From contig JAITUA010000016.1 in NCBI GenBank assembly GCA_031286615.1, forward strand, positions 62,001 to 126,000: 64,000 nt of DNA. The letters are read 5' to 3'. This document shows, piece after piece, positions 7,366-16,610 of this stretch. Within the stretch, counting starts at the first letter, position 1. Each line of letters begins with the position of its first letter. The position numbers were made by a program, and so were the translations under genes. The notes under the pieces are model-generated. The model saw only the letters and a program-made list of their open reading frames with translations. It was not told the DNA's origin and ran no database searches. Source of the DNA: Chryseobacterium sp. Its GTDB lineage: Bacteria; Bacteroidota; Bacteroidia; Flavobacteriales; Weeksellaceae.

Positions 7366-9504
7366 ATGAATATGGAAACCAACGAACACAACAAAAAAGC
7401 AGAACAGCTGGATGTACACAGTACTTCCAATGAAAATGAAAAGCTGACAACCAATCAGGGCTTAAAGATCAATAATAATCAGGATTCTTTAAAAGCCGGA
7501 GAGCGCGGCCCTTCATTACTGGAAGATTTTATTCTGAGGGAAAAAATTACCCATTTCGATCACGAAAGGATTCCTGAAAGAGTAGTACATGCAAGAGGTT
7601 CCGGTGCGCACGGCGTTTTTAAACTTAACAAAAGCCTTGCAGCTTATACCAAAGCAAAATTTTTGACAGAACTGGGGAAAGAAACTCCTGTTTTTGTAAG
7701 ATTCTCAACTGTGGCAGGAAGCAAAGGAAGTACGGATCTGGCCAGAGATGCAAGAGGTTTTGCTGTGAAATTTTATACTGATGAAGGAAATTATGACCTC
7801 GTAGCCAATAATATACCTGTTTTTTTTATCCAGGATGCTATGAAGTTTCCTGATCTGATACATGCGGTAAAACCTGAACCGGATAATGAAATTCCGCAGG
7901 CGGCTTCCGCTCATGATACATTCTGGGACTTTATTTCACTCATGCCCGAAAGTATGCATATGATTATGTGGGTGATGAGCGACAGAGCCATTCCGAGAAG
8001 TTTGAGAATGATGGAAGGTTTTGGAGTACATTCTTTTAAATTCATTAATGAGGAAGGGAAAGTACATTTTGTGAAATTTCATTTTAAGCCAAAACTGGGA
8101 GTACATTCCGTAGCCTGGAACGAAGCTCAGATTATTTCCGGAGTAGATTCTGATTTTCACAAAAGAGACCTTTGGGAAGCCATTGAAAACGGCGACTATC
8201 CTGAATGGGATTTTGGGGTACAATTGATTCCTGAAGAAGACGAACATAAATTTGATTTTGACCTTCTGGATCCTACCAAACTGGTTCCTGAAGAAGAAGT
8301 TCCCGTAGAAATAGTAGGAACATTAACCCTTAACAGAAATCCTGATAATTTCTTTGCAGAAACGGAACAGGTAGCTTTTCATCCCGGACATATCATTCCC
8401 GGAATAGATTTTACAAATGATCCGCTGCTGCAGGGAAGATTATTTTCATATACCGATACTCAGCTGTCAAGGCTGGGATCGCCCAATTTCCACGAAATCC
8501 CGATTAACAGATCTCTCAATACCGTTCATAATAATCAACGGGACGGGCATATGAGACAGCAGATCGTAAAAGGAAAAACGAGCTACGAACCCAATTCTAT
8601 AGGCGGTGGATGCCCTTTTCAGGCAATGATGTCTGAAGGAGGGTTTGCTTCCCAGCAGGAAAGAGTTTCCGGGGTAAAGATCAGAGAAAGAAGTAAAAGC
8701 TTTGTAGATCATTATTCACAGGCTAAACTATTCTACAACAGCCAGTCGACACCGGAAAAAACTCACCTTCAGAATGCATTGATCTTTGAATTGTCTAAAG
8801 TGACTCGCCCAGAGATTAGAGAAAGAATGGTAGGACAGCTGGCATATATTGACATGATTCTCGCCTGGAGAGTCGCAGAAAAAGTAGGGGTAGAGGTCAA
8901 AAAATTAGAATGGCCCAACCAAAGTCTGCCGGCAGACAGTAATATTGTAGAGCTTCAGAGCGAAGAAAGGGAGCCTAATACAAAGATTTCTGACGCCTTA
9001 AGCATGAGACATACCGTTAAAAATACTATTAAAACCAGAAAAATAGGATTTATCCTGGCCAACGGTGTTGATGGCGGAGCTGTCAGCGATCTTAAAGAAA
9101 AACTTGAAGCAGAAGGCGCCAAAGTTGAGTTAATTGCGCCAAGTCTTGCTTCTGTAAAAACCAATGATGGTACAGACCTCACTCCTAAATATTCTTTAAC
9201 GAATACTGCCAGTGTCTGTTTTGATGCACTATTCATTTGTTCTGGCGCAGACTCTGTAAAAGAACTGATGATTTCAGAAAACAAACATCACGTCCTGCAT
9301 TTTATCAATGAAGCTTATAAGCATTGTAAGGCCATTTATTTCGGGACAGATACACAGGCTGTTTATCATCATTCCAATGTATCAGCCAAACAACATGATG
9401 ATCCGGGGATCATTACATGGGAAGATGGAAAACCTGCAGATAAATTTATTAATGCTATTGCCAAACACAGAGTCTGGGATCTTGAAATGGAGAGAAACGC
9501 TTAA
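7366..9504 (+). CDS. katE: Large-subunit catalase (HPII-like, clade 2)
   Basis: A 712-residue haem catalase degrading hydrogen peroxide. Seen are the catalytic His75 in [11 protein letters not shown], the distal Asn in [14 protein letters not shown] (about 148-149), and the proximal haem Tyr in [13 protein letters not shown]. After the catalase core comes a flavodoxin/DJ-1-like C-terminal domain ([20 protein letters not shown] onwards), which with the length marks the large-subunit clade. No signal peptide, so cytoplasmic. A polar extension of about 45 residues precedes the core. It is the main enzyme of the stress island. Confidence 0.95.
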   Translation: MNMETNEHNKKAEQLDVHSTSNENEKLTTNQGLKINNNQDSLKAGERGPSLLEDFILREKITHFDHERIPERVVHARGSGAHGVFKLNKSLAAYTKAKFLTELGKETPVFVRFSTVAGSKGSTDLARDARGFAVKFYTDEGNYDLVANNIPVFFIQDAMKFPDLIHAVKPEPDNEIPQAASAHDTFWDFISLMPESMHMIMWVMSDRAIPRSLRMMEGFGVHSFKFINEEGKVHFVKFHFKPKLGVHSVAWNEAQIISGVDSDFHKRDLWEAIENGDYPEWDFGVQLIPEEDEHKFDFDLLDPTKLVPEEEVPVEIVGTLTLNRNPDNFFAETEQVAFHPGHIIPGIDFTNDPLLQGRLFSYTDTQLSRLGSPNFHEIPINRSLNTVHNNQRDGHMRQQIVKGKTSYEPNSIGGGCPFQAMMSEGGFASQQERVSGVKIRERSKSFVDHYSQAKLFYNSQSTPEKTHLQNALIFELSKVTRPEIRERMVGQLAYIDMILAWRVAEKVGVEVKKLEWPNQSLPADSNIVELQSEEREPNTKISDALSMRHTVKNTIKTRKIGFILANGVDGGAVSDLKEKLEAEGAKVELIAPSLASVKTNDGTDLTPKYSLTNTASVCFDALFICSGADSVKELMISENKHHVLHFINEAYKHCKAIYFGTDTQAVYHHSNVSAKQHDDPGIITWEDGKPADKFINAIAKHRVWDLEMERNA

Positions 9505-9551
9505 TCATAACACCCTTCACATCACACCAATCACTTTAAATATTTTAAATT

Positions 9552-10730
9552 ATGAAAGCAGCCGTTTTTCACTCACCGGGTAATATTACCTGCGACACCA
9601 TAGAAGATCCCAGAATTCTTGATGAAAATGATATTATTCTGAGAGTAACCTCCACAGCCATTTGTGGGAGTGACCTCCATATGTACTCAGGAGGTATTCC
9701 TCAAGCCAAACCTATGGTAATGGGACACGAGTTTATGGGTATTGTAGAAGAAACAGGAAAAAATATCAGCAATTTAAAAGCAGGTGACAGAGTAGTAGTG
9801 CCTTTTCCCATTGCCTGCGGAAGCTGTTTTTTCTGTCAGCACGATCTCCCTACAGCCTGTGAACACAGCAATCCGAATCATTATGGCCCGGAAGGAGGTA
9901 TTCTTACAGAAAAAGGAGGGGCATTATTTGGATACAGTGATCTTTATGGCGGATATAATGGCGGACAGGCACAGTACGTAAGAGTTCCCTACGCTCATTT
10001 TGGACCCAGAAAAGTGCCGGAAAACCTTACCGATGAACAGGTTTTATTTCTTACAGATATCTTTCCGACCGGTTATACGGGAGTGATGTGGGGAGAGCTC
10101 AAAGGAGGAGAAACAGTTGCTGTTTTTGGTGCAGGCCCTGTAGGTACCATGGCTGTAAAAAGTGCAATTCTGCACAATGCAAAGAAGGTCATCGTTGTTG
10201 ATACCCTTCCATACAGGCTGGATCGTGTCGAAATGCTCACAGGATGCGACACTGTTTTGTGGGAAGATGCTGAAAGCACGATACAAAAAATCAGGGATAT
10301 GACAGATGGAAGAGGCGCCGACTTGTGTATTGAAGCCGTAGGCTTTGAACCTGAAAGAAGTTTTATAGATCGTGCAAAAGCTGTTTTAAACTTTGAAAAA
10401 GGATCCATTAAAGTTTTGGAAGCCTGCATGAGTGCTGTACGCCGGGGAGGTATTGTATCTGTTTTAGGAGTTTATCCTGTTAACTATGACAATTTCAGAC
10501 TCGGACAGATCTTTGATAAAGGAATCACGCTTAAAGCAGGACAATGCAATGTTCATCCCATTATAGACAGGCTCATGAATTATGTGGAAACCGGAAGGAT
10601 CACTCTTGATGATGTTATTACCCACCGCTTATCTCTTGATGAAGTAAGTAAAGGATATGAAATTTTTGATAAAAAAGAAGACGGATGTGTAAAGGTCGTT
10701 CTTGACCCGTGGAAGCTGGCGAGCTTTTAA
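9552..10730 (+). CDS. Zinc-dependent alcohol/formaldehyde dehydrogenase family protein
   Basis: A 392-residue medium-chain dehydrogenase. The catalytic zinc ligands C38, H59 and E60 (AICGSDLH, GHEFMG), the structural-zinc cysteines in ACGSCFFCQHDLPTAC, and the nucleotide-binding GAGPVGTMA are all present. The insertion around NHYGPEGG and the overall length resemble glutathione-independent formaldehyde dehydrogenase-like enzymes. The substrate cannot be read from sequence; aldehyde handling under oxidative stress is a reasonable guess. It begins 47 bp after the catalase. Confidence 0.9.
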   Translation: MKAAVFHSPGNITCDTIEDPRILDENDIILRVTSTAICGSDLHMYSGGIPQAKPMVMGHEFMGIVEETGKNISNLKAGDRVVVPFPIACGSCFFCQHDLPTACEHSNPNHYGPEGGILTEKGGALFGYSDLYGGYNGGQAQYVRVPYAHFGPRKVPENLTDEQVLFLTDIFPTGYTGVMWGELKGGETVAVFGAGPVGTMAVKSAILHNAKKVIVVDTLPYRLDRVEMLTGCDTVLWEDAESTIQKIRDMTDGRGADLCIEAVGFEPERSFIDRAKAVLNFEKGSIKVLEACMSAVRRGGIVSVLGVYPVNYDNFRLGQIFDKGITLKAGQCNVHPIIDRLMNYVETGRITLDDVITHRLSLDEVSKGYEIFDKKEDGCVKVVLDPWKLASF

Positions 10731-10765
10731 AATAATTATAAACTAATCATCCCAAATATAATAAT

Positions 10766-11266
10766 ATGAATTTTCAACAAAATCTCTTAGAATATATAAG
10801 CCAGTCCCTGATGACTACTGATGAGACCATTTCAATTGCTGAAAGTGTTACTTCAGGATGCTTACAGCTAGCTATTTCACAGATGCCCAATGCCTCAATG
10901 TTTTACAAAGGAGGTATGACCACCTATTCTTTACCGGAGAAAGTAAGACTATTAAAAGTCAACAGACAGGAAGCTGAAGATTGTGACTGTGTTTCAGAAA
11001 ATATTGCAGAAACTATGGCATTAAATGTTGCCAGACTCTACGAATCGGACTGGTCTATTGCCACAACCGGCTACTGTACACCGAACCGAAATTCCGACTA
11101 TAAAATTTTTGCCTATTTCGCATTCTCCTATAAAGGGGAAATCATTCTGACTAAAAAACTGGAATTACATCCTAAAACGCAAGCTCTGAATGCCCAGCTG
11201 TATTATACGGAATTTATTTTAGGATGTTTTAAAAGTGAACTCAACCGACTTTTAATCTTAAAATAA
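10766..11266 (+). CDS. CinA C-terminal-domain family protein
   Basis: A 166-residue stand-alone CinA/PncC-type domain. ISIAESVTSGCLQLAIS followed by FYKGGMTTYSLPEKVRLLKV matches the AESCTGG...GG..TYS..AK..LL pattern of NMN deamidases. The Cys-Thr-Gly-Gly region is altered (SVTSGC), and the usual GIAGP motif is replaced by TTGYCTPN, so catalytic activity is uncertain. It has no N-terminal MoCF domain. Its presence in the stress island suggests a divergent role. Confidence 0.75.
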   Translation: MNFQQNLLEYISQSLMTTDETISIAESVTSGCLQLAISQMPNASMFYKGGMTTYSLPEKVRLLKVNRQEAEDCDCVSENIAETMALNVARLYESDWSIATTGYCTPNRNSDYKIFAYFAFSYKGEIILTKKLELHPKTQALNAQLYYTEFILGCFKSELNRLLILK

Positions 11267-11311
11267 ATGAAAGAGATACAGAGATCTAAAGAAAAATAAA
11301 AAGATGATGCG

Positions 11312-12058
11312 ATGCGAAAATTAGAAAACAAATCTGTTTTAATTACCGGAGCAGACAGTGGAATTGGCAAAGCAGTAGCCCTTCTTTTTGCATTGGAAGG
11401 AGCTGATATTGCGATTATTTACCACTCCAGTGATAATGATGCAGGCAAAACAAAAGCAGAAATTGAAAATCTGAATAAAAAATGTATTATTTTCAAAGGT
11501 GATATTAATGATTATGAATTCTGTGAAGAAACGGTAAAAGAAGTTATTTCTGAATTCGGGAAAATTGATATTCTCATCAATAACGCAGGGGTTCAGTTTC
11601 CTGCCGATACCATTGAAGATCTTGAAGAGAAAAATATCAGAAAGACCTTTGATTCTAATATTGTTGGAATGATCTTGTTAACGAAAGTCGTTTTTCCTTA
11701 TTTGAAAGAAGGAAGTTCAGTCATCAATACAACCTCAGTTTCTGCTTATCAGGGACATCCTGAACTGCTAGATTATTCAGCAACAAAAGGAGCTATTGTT
11801 TCCTTTACCCGTTCACTGGCATTACAGGCGAAACCAAAAGGAATCCGGGTGAATGCTGTTGCTCCAGGCCCGGTTGCAACTCCGCTTACTGAAGAAACAT
11901 TTGACGAAAAAGAAGAGAATCCCAGCAAACCTCCTTTGGAGAGAAATGCAACTCCGGAAGAAATAGCATTCAGCTTTCTGTTTCTGGCAGGTACGGAGGC
12001 CTCACAGGTTACGGGACAGGTACTTCATCCTAATGGGGGAATGATTGTAAACGGCTAA
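11312..12058 (+). CDS. SDR-family oxidoreductase
   Basis: A 248-residue classical short-chain dehydrogenase. TGADSGIGKA binds the dinucleotide, NNAG is conserved, and the catalytic pair lies in YSATK with a Ser upstream (NTTSVSAY). The sequence resembles the YghA/YhxC-like stress-associated SDRs. Substrate and cofactor preference are unknown. It lies in the plus-strand stress island. Confidence 0.9.
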   Translation: MRKLENKSVLITGADSGIGKAVALLFALEGADIAIIYHSSDNDAGKTKAEIENLNKKCIIFKGDINDYEFCEETVKEVISEFGKIDILINNAGVQFPADTIEDLEEKNIRKTFDSNIVGMILLTKVVFPYLKEGSSVINTTSVSAYQGHPELLDYSATKGAIVSFTRSLALQAKPKGIRVNAVAPGPVATPLTEETFDEKEENPSKPPLERNATPEEIAFSFLFLAGTEASQVTGQVLHPNGGMIVNG

Positions 12059-12085
12059 AATAATAAACCAAAAAAATATTAGAAT

Positions 12086-12250
12086 ATGAAAGCTACAGCA
12101 CTTATTTTGGGAGTGATAAGCTTATTTGCTTTTACTTCCTGCAGATGTAATATTGACGAAGATGAAAACAAAAAAAGAGACCAAAAGAATAACCCGGCAA
12201 ATGCTGGTAAAACAGGTCTGCCCGAAAGCGATACCTTGAGTATCAGGTAA
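12086..12250 (+). CDS. 54-residue mini-lipoprotein
   Basis: A short frame from ATG 12086 to TAA 12248-12250: a hydrophobic signal of 18 residues ending FAFTS|C, a lipobox with Cys19, then a charged, unstructured tail (NIDEDENKKRDQKNN). Codon use resembles its neighbours and it fills an otherwise unexplained 216-bp gap between the SDR and the FAD oxidoreductase. Function unknown; such lipoproteins are common in Flavobacteriia. Confidence 0.65.
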   Translation: MKATALILGVISLFAFTSCRCNIDEDENKKRDQKNNPANAGKTGLPESDTLSIR

Positions 12251-12274
12251 GTTTAACAACAAAATATTCTGGTT

Positions 12275-13804
12275 ATGTACAGAGACGGTGCAAGAAAAAG
12301 TATATGGCAGGAAGAGGTCAGAAAATTTTCTGCAGAAACTGATCTCAACCCACTATTTGATGTTGCCATAGTAGGTGGCGGAATTACCGGAGTTTCAACA
12401 GCGCTGAAGCTTCAGGAATCCGGGCAGCGATGTATTATTCTGGAAGCTGCCAATATAGGATTTGGTACTACAGGAGGGACAACGGCCCATTTAAACGACT
12501 TTTTTGATACAACCTTTAATCAGGTTATCCGTGATTTTGGTTTGGATAATGCCAAATTATACGCGCAATCCGGAACTGATGCCATTAAAATCATTGAAGA
12601 TAACATCCATCAGTACAAGATCAGCTGTGATTTTACGAGGAAATCAGCCTATCTTTTTGCGTTGGATGAAAAACAGGAGGATCGTCTGAAAGATATTGTA
12701 GAAGGAGCAGCCAACGTAGGCCATGAAATGAGTTATGTAAACGAAATTCCTTTTCCAATCCCGTTCAGAGAAGCGGTGCTTATTCCCGGGCAGGGGCATT
12801 TTCATCCTATAAAATATATCAAAGGACTTTGTGATGCTTTTATAAAGCTCGGAGGATCTATTCAGGAAAACTGTCTTTGCGAAGATCATGATGAGCAGGA
12901 AGGCTATGTGATTTTAAAAACGTCGAAAGGAGAAATAAAGGCAAAAAATGTAGTATATGCCACCCATATTCCGCCCGGTGTCAACCTTCTTCACTTTACC
13001 AATGCTCCTTACAGAAGCTATGCCATGGCGTTTACCATGAAAAATAATAAATATCCCTGGGAACTTGGTTATGATCTTTGCGAACCTTATCATTATTACA
13101 GAATTCAGAGCATCAATGGGGAAAATTTATTGATTGCCGGTGGTGAAGATCACAAAACAGGACATGCAGATGATACCGGAGAATGTTTCTCCCAACTTGA
13201 AAACTATGTAAGAAAATACTTCGAAGTAGAAACAGTATATTACACATGGTCCAGTCAGTACTATGAACCTGTGGACGGGCTTCCTTATATAGGAAAGCTT
13301 CCGGGAACTAAAGAAAGAATCTTTACAGCAACAGGCTTTCGGGGCAACGGAATGATATTCGGGACTCTTTCCTCACAGATTCTGCATGATCTGATTATTA
13401 CCGGAAAAAGTAAATACGGGGACTTATTCAATCCTTCAAGAGTCAAACCTGTTGCCGGATTCTCGGATTTTGTAAAAGAAGCTGCAACCGTAGCATTTGA
13501 CTTTATAAAAGACAAGATTTTAACCGAAAAAATTGATTCCTTTTCAGAAGTAGGAGAAGGCGAGGCGAAAGTGATCCGTTACGAATCTGAATCCTATGCA
13601 CTTTATAAAGAAAATGATGGAACTTTGCATCTGCTGAAAAGTACCTGTCCGCATGCAGGTTGTGAAGTTCGGTGGAACAGTGCTGAGTTAAGCTGGGATT
13701 GTCCATGCCATGGATCCCGTTTCAATGTCAACGGGAAAATTCTTACCGGACCAACCACAAAGAATCTGCAGAAGATATTTCCTTACCAAAAACGTGATTC
13801 ATAA
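12275..13804 (+). CDS. FAD-dependent oxidoreductase with C-terminal Rieske domain
   Basis: A 509-residue protein. A DAO-type FAD domain starts with VAIVGGGITGVSTALKL (GxGxxG at 34-39) and ends with GFRGNGMIFGTLSSQIL. The last 90 residues are a Rieske 2Fe-2S domain with both ligand pairs intact (CPHAGC and CPCHGSRF). Such fusions are commonly annotated as glycine/D-amino-acid oxidase-like; electrons probably pass between flavin and iron-sulfur cluster. The substrate is unknown. The next gene is 53 bp downstream. Confidence 0.92.
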   Translation: MYRDGARKSIWQEEVRKFSAETDLNPLFDVAIVGGGITGVSTALKLQESGQRCIILEAANIGFGTTGGTTAHLNDFFDTTFNQVIRDFGLDNAKLYAQSGTDAIKIIEDNIHQYKISCDFTRKSAYLFALDEKQEDRLKDIVEGAANVGHEMSYVNEIPFPIPFREAVLIPGQGHFHPIKYIKGLCDAFIKLGGSIQENCLCEDHDEQEGYVILKTSKGEIKAKNVVYATHIPPGVNLLHFTNAPYRSYAMAFTMKNNKYPWELGYDLCEPYHYYRIQSINGENLLIAGGEDHKTGHADDTGECFSQLENYVRKYFEVETVYYTWSSQYYEPVDGLPYIGKLPGTKERIFTATGFRGNGMIFGTLSSQILHDLIITGKSKYGDLFNPSRVKPVAGFSDFVKEAATVAFDFIKDKILTEKIDSFSEVGEGEAKVIRYESESYALYKENDGTLHLLKSTCPHAGCEVRWNSAELSWDCPCHGSRFNVNGKILTGPTTKNLQKIFPYQKRDS

Positions 13805-13857
13805 ATCTCAAACATTAAACTTTAAACCTTGAACCTTAAATATTTAAACCCAAAGCC

Positions 13858-14514
13858 ATGCCACGCCCCGGTTTCTTTTATCGCAACAGCTTAAGTATTG
13901 TTCTGATTACCCTGATGATTATTTTTCTTACAGGACAATTTTTTATGGGCTGGAGAACGGAAAATAAAGAACTGCTTGAAAACGGTCGCTCTGCCCTAAA
14001 GATCGGCGAATACATCCACAGTGGTCATTTTATACAGGCTACTTTTGAAAATTGGGAAAGTGAATTTCTTCAGATGATGCTGTATGTTTTGTTAACCATC
14101 TCACTCAGACAAAAAGGTTCCAGCGAATCAAAATCTATGACAGACAAAGAAGATGTTGACAGAGAACCCATAGCACATTCTAAAGCGCCGTGGCCCGTTA
14201 AAAAAGGAGGGATTTGGCTGAAAATCTATAAACATTCATTGTCACTTGCTTTTGGAATCCTTTTCCTGATGAGTTTTATTTTGCATTTCTATGGAAGTCT
14301 TAAGGATTTTAATGATGAACAGATGATGAAAAGCAAACCTGGCATAACAGCAATGCAGTATCTTTCAGAATCAAGGTTTTGGTTTGAATCTTTTCAGAAC
14401 TGGCAGAGTGAATTTCTGGCTGTAGCTTCTCTTGTTCTTTTATCTGTCTGGCTTCGGGAAAAGGGCTCACCCGAATCAAAACCGGTTGATATGCCTCATG
14501 ATGAAACCCCTTAA
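13858..14514 (+). CDS. DUF6766-like membrane protein with internal duplication
   Basis: A 218-residue membrane protein made of two homologous halves (about 10-92 and 126-208). Each half has a hydrophobic helix after NSLSIVL / HSLSLAF, a periplasmic-type stretch with F.NW.SEFL, and a second helix ending in LRQKGSSESK / LREKGSPESK. This gives four membrane helices in all. I recognise the pattern as the DUF6766 family; function unknown. Its stop overlaps that of the convergent AraC gene by four bases. Confidence 0.8.
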   Translation: MPRPGFFYRNSLSIVLITLMIIFLTGQFFMGWRTENKELLENGRSALKIGEYIHSGHFIQATFENWESEFLQMMLYVLLTISLRQKGSSESKSMTDKEDVDREPIAHSKAPWPVKKGGIWLKIYKHSLSLAFGILFLMSFILHFYGSLKDFNDEQMMKSKPGITAMQYLSESRFWFESFQNWQSEFLAVASLVLLSVWLREKGSPESKPVDMPHDETP

Positions 14515-15299
14515 TTTTTGTTGAGTTTTGGCTTTACCTGCATGATGGCAAAGTAAGACGAAGTGAATGCGGAGAGACTTTGATAACCCACTTTATAAGC
14601 AACTTCACTCAAGGTATATTGTCTGGTATCTATCAGTTCTATGCTTTTTAAAATCCTTGTCAGCTGAAGGTATTTTTGCAGCGTGATTCCTGTTTCATTT
14701 TTAAAAATTCTCTGAAGGCTTCTCACAGACATTTGCGCCTTTTCAGCTAACGAATCTATATCCAGATTATATTTAAAATGAGTATTGATATCATTACAAA
14801 CAGGAATCAATCGGGTATCTGTAGGAACAGGAATTTCCAGTCCGCTGCTTTCTTTGCAGAAATTAGGAAGACTCTTTAATATCGCTTTAAAGAAAATATC
14901 CTGCTCTTCATTTTCATCTAAAGATTGGTTCCATTTTGACGCATACAAAAGCATTTCCTTTAGAACAGGAGGAACAGCAAATACCTGTACATTCTGATAA
15001 AATTCATCATCAAAAACAGTTTTAAACAGAAATACCATCAGATTCACCGTTTGTGCTTCAGAAGTTATTTTGTGGGCTTTCTCTGAGGGAATCCAAATGA
15101 CATGATGCTGTGGGACAAGATAGATTTTCCGGTCGATATGGAAGTATTGGTATCCTTCTTCCACAAATGTAAGCTGGGCACGGTTATGCTGATGTTCATA
15201 ATCATCATGTTTCCAGTTTTTTTCACACCATACGTAAGCTTCTTTTTCGATGGAATCTACAAACTGGCTTTCCGTTTTCTCAATCAGTCCACATTTCAT
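14511..15299 (-). CDS. AraC-family transcriptional regulator
   Basis: A 262-residue regulator with an N-terminal cupin-like sensor (HQHNRAQLTFVEEGYQYFHID) and a C-terminal double helix-turn-helix (about 165-255: DIDSLAEKAQMSVRSLQRIF and LSEVAYKVGYQSLSAFTSSY). It is divergent from the flavodoxin-RidA fusion, which it probably controls; an 11-bp inverted repeat starts one base before its start codon. The ligand is unknown. The 3' end overlaps the stop codon of the DUF6766-like gene on the other strand. Confidence 0.9.
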   Translation of the reverse strand: MKCGLIEKTESQFVDSIEKEAYVWCEKNWKHDDYEHQHNRAQLTFVEEGYQYFHIDRKIYLVPQHHVIWIPSEKAHKITSEAQTVNLMVFLFKTVFDDEFYQNVQVFAVPPVLKEMLLYASKWNQSLDENEEQDIFFKAILKSLPNFCKESSGLEIPVPTDTRLIPVCNDINTHFKYNLDIDSLAEKAQMSVRSLQRIFKNETGITLQKYLQLTRILKSIELIDTRQYTLSEVAYKVGYQSLSAFTSSYFAIMQVKPKLNKN

Positions 15300-15357
15300 A
15301 TTGTCGTTTTGTATGTATATTTTGGCAAATTTAATAAAAACGACAATAGTAATTTTG
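15300..15357. promoter_or_regulatory. Divergent promoters and inverted repeat for the AraC gene and the flavodoxin-RidA gene
   Basis: ATTGTCGTTTT (15300-15310) and AAAACGACAAT (15337-15347) are perfect inverted arms. The minus-strand -7 element TAAATTTG (15333-15326) lies between the arms and the plus-strand -7 element TAATTTTG (15350-15357) just after them. The repeat is well placed for AraC-family control of both genes. Confidence 0.6.
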
Positions 15358-15427
15358 TATAAGAAAGATAACGGACATTAAAAATCAATAGTCTCAACAA
15401 AAAATATTAACTTATATCTTATTCTGA

Positions 15428-16564
15428 ATGAAAAAATTATGTCTTTTTTTTATTTTAATTTTATTATCTAATATCACCAATATCATGGCACAAAATAAAG
15501 CTAAAATACTGGTTCTGATCCATTCTGATAATGGCGGAACCTACGAACTGGCCAAAGAGGTAGCCAAAGGGATTGAAAGCGAAAATAATGCGGTTCCTTA
15601 TATCAAATTAGTTAAAGCTTCCCAACATCCCAATCTTAAAAATCTGCCTGTAGCAACAGCAGATGAACTGACAAACTATGATGGAATTGCTTTTGGCTCA
15701 CCTGTTTATTTCGGGAATATCAGTACGGGAATGAGTGAATTTTTATCCAAAACCGTTCAGCTTTGGACCAATCATGCTTTAGAAGGAGTTCCCGCTACTG
15801 TTTTTATGTCAGCAGGAAGCGGAGCAGGAAAGGAGCTTGCTCTTCAGGCATTCTGGAACAGTCTTGCCGTACACGGGATGGTAATGGTACCTAACGGAAT
15901 TCGTGGAACAGAAGAACTGAACAAAGCTATTCCGCAGGGAAATACCGTTTTGGGAGTGACAAGTATGGCTTCTTTAAAAGATGTTGAAAGGCCAACCAAA
16001 GGAGAACGAAATATTGCTGAACTTCAGGGAAAAAACTTTGCAAAAATAGCATTGGCACTGAAAGACACCCGCCCGAAAAAAAATACACCCATGGCTGAAA
16101 ATCACCAGAACTTCAATGAAATACTGAAACAGAAAAATATTATGCTTCCTCAGGTTCCTAAACCGGCAGGAAACTATCAGCCGTTTGTCCGTTCCGGAAA
16201 TCTGGTATTTATTAATCAGGTTGCTTTGAAAGATGGAAAAATTCTTAATCCGGGAAAACTGGGTGTTGAAGTGAATGAACAACAGGTAAAAGACGCTACA
16301 AAAGTGACCATGCTGAACGTTATTTCCGTATTGAATGAAGCGGTAGGAGGAGATTTGAGCAGAGTAAAACAATGTGTGCAGCTTACAGGAATTTTCAATA
16401 CAAAAGATGATTATACAAAACATGCAGACTTGATGAATGTGGCTTCTGATCTGGCCGTTGAAGTTTTCGGTGACAAAGGAAAACATGCCAGAGCGACTTT
16501 TGGAGCTTCTTCAATTCCGGTGAATTCTTCTGTTGAAATTCAGGCGGTTTTTGAAGTGGAATAG
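15428..16564 (+). CDS. Secreted flavodoxin (WrbA-like)-RidA fusion protein
   Basis: A 378-residue two-domain protein. Residues 1-21 form a signal peptide (ending NIMAQ). Residues about 25-215 are a WrbA-like flavodoxin domain (ILVLIHSDNGGTYELAKEVA, FGSPVYFGNISTGMSEFL, MSAGSGAGKE). Residues about 245-378 form a RidA/YjgF-like domain (VRSGNLVFINQVALKDGKI, QVKDATKVTMLNVISVL, SIPVNSSVEIQAVFEV). The export signal is unusual for both families, which normally act in the cytoplasm. Likely control by the divergent AraC regulator. Activity is unknown. Confidence 0.85.
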   Translation: MKKLCLFFILILLSNITNIMAQNKAKILVLIHSDNGGTYELAKEVAKGIESENNAVPYIKLVKASQHPNLKNLPVATADELTNYDGIAFGSPVYFGNISTGMSEFLSKTVQLWTNHALEGVPATVFMSAGSGAGKELALQAFWNSLAVHGMVMVPNGIRGTEELNKAIPQGNTVLGVTSMASLKDVERPTKGERNIAELQGKNFAKIALALKDTRPKKNTPMAENHQNFNEILKQKNIMLPQVPKPAGNYQPFVRSGNLVFINQVALKDGKILNPGKLGVEVNEQQVKDATKVTMLNVISVLNEAVGGDLSRVKQCVQLTGIFNTKDDYTKHADLMNVASDLAVEVFGDKGKHARATFGASSIPVNSSVEIQAVFEVE

Positions 16565-16576
16565 ATTTCAAAAAAT

Positions 16577-16609
16577 AAAATCTGTGGTTACTATTTGACC
16601 ACAGATTTT
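16577..16609. terminator. Bidirectional terminator
   Basis: AAAATCTGTGGT (16577-16588) and ACCACAGATTTT (16598-16609) are perfect arms with a 9-nt loop, in the gap between converging genes and with T-rich flanks on both sides. Confidence 0.9.
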
Positions 16610-16610
16610 C

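Noticed and set aside
7366-9504. Reading the DJ-1-like end of the catalase as a separate protease gene
   Set aside because: It is continuous in frame with the catalase core and matches the normal architecture of large-subunit catalases.
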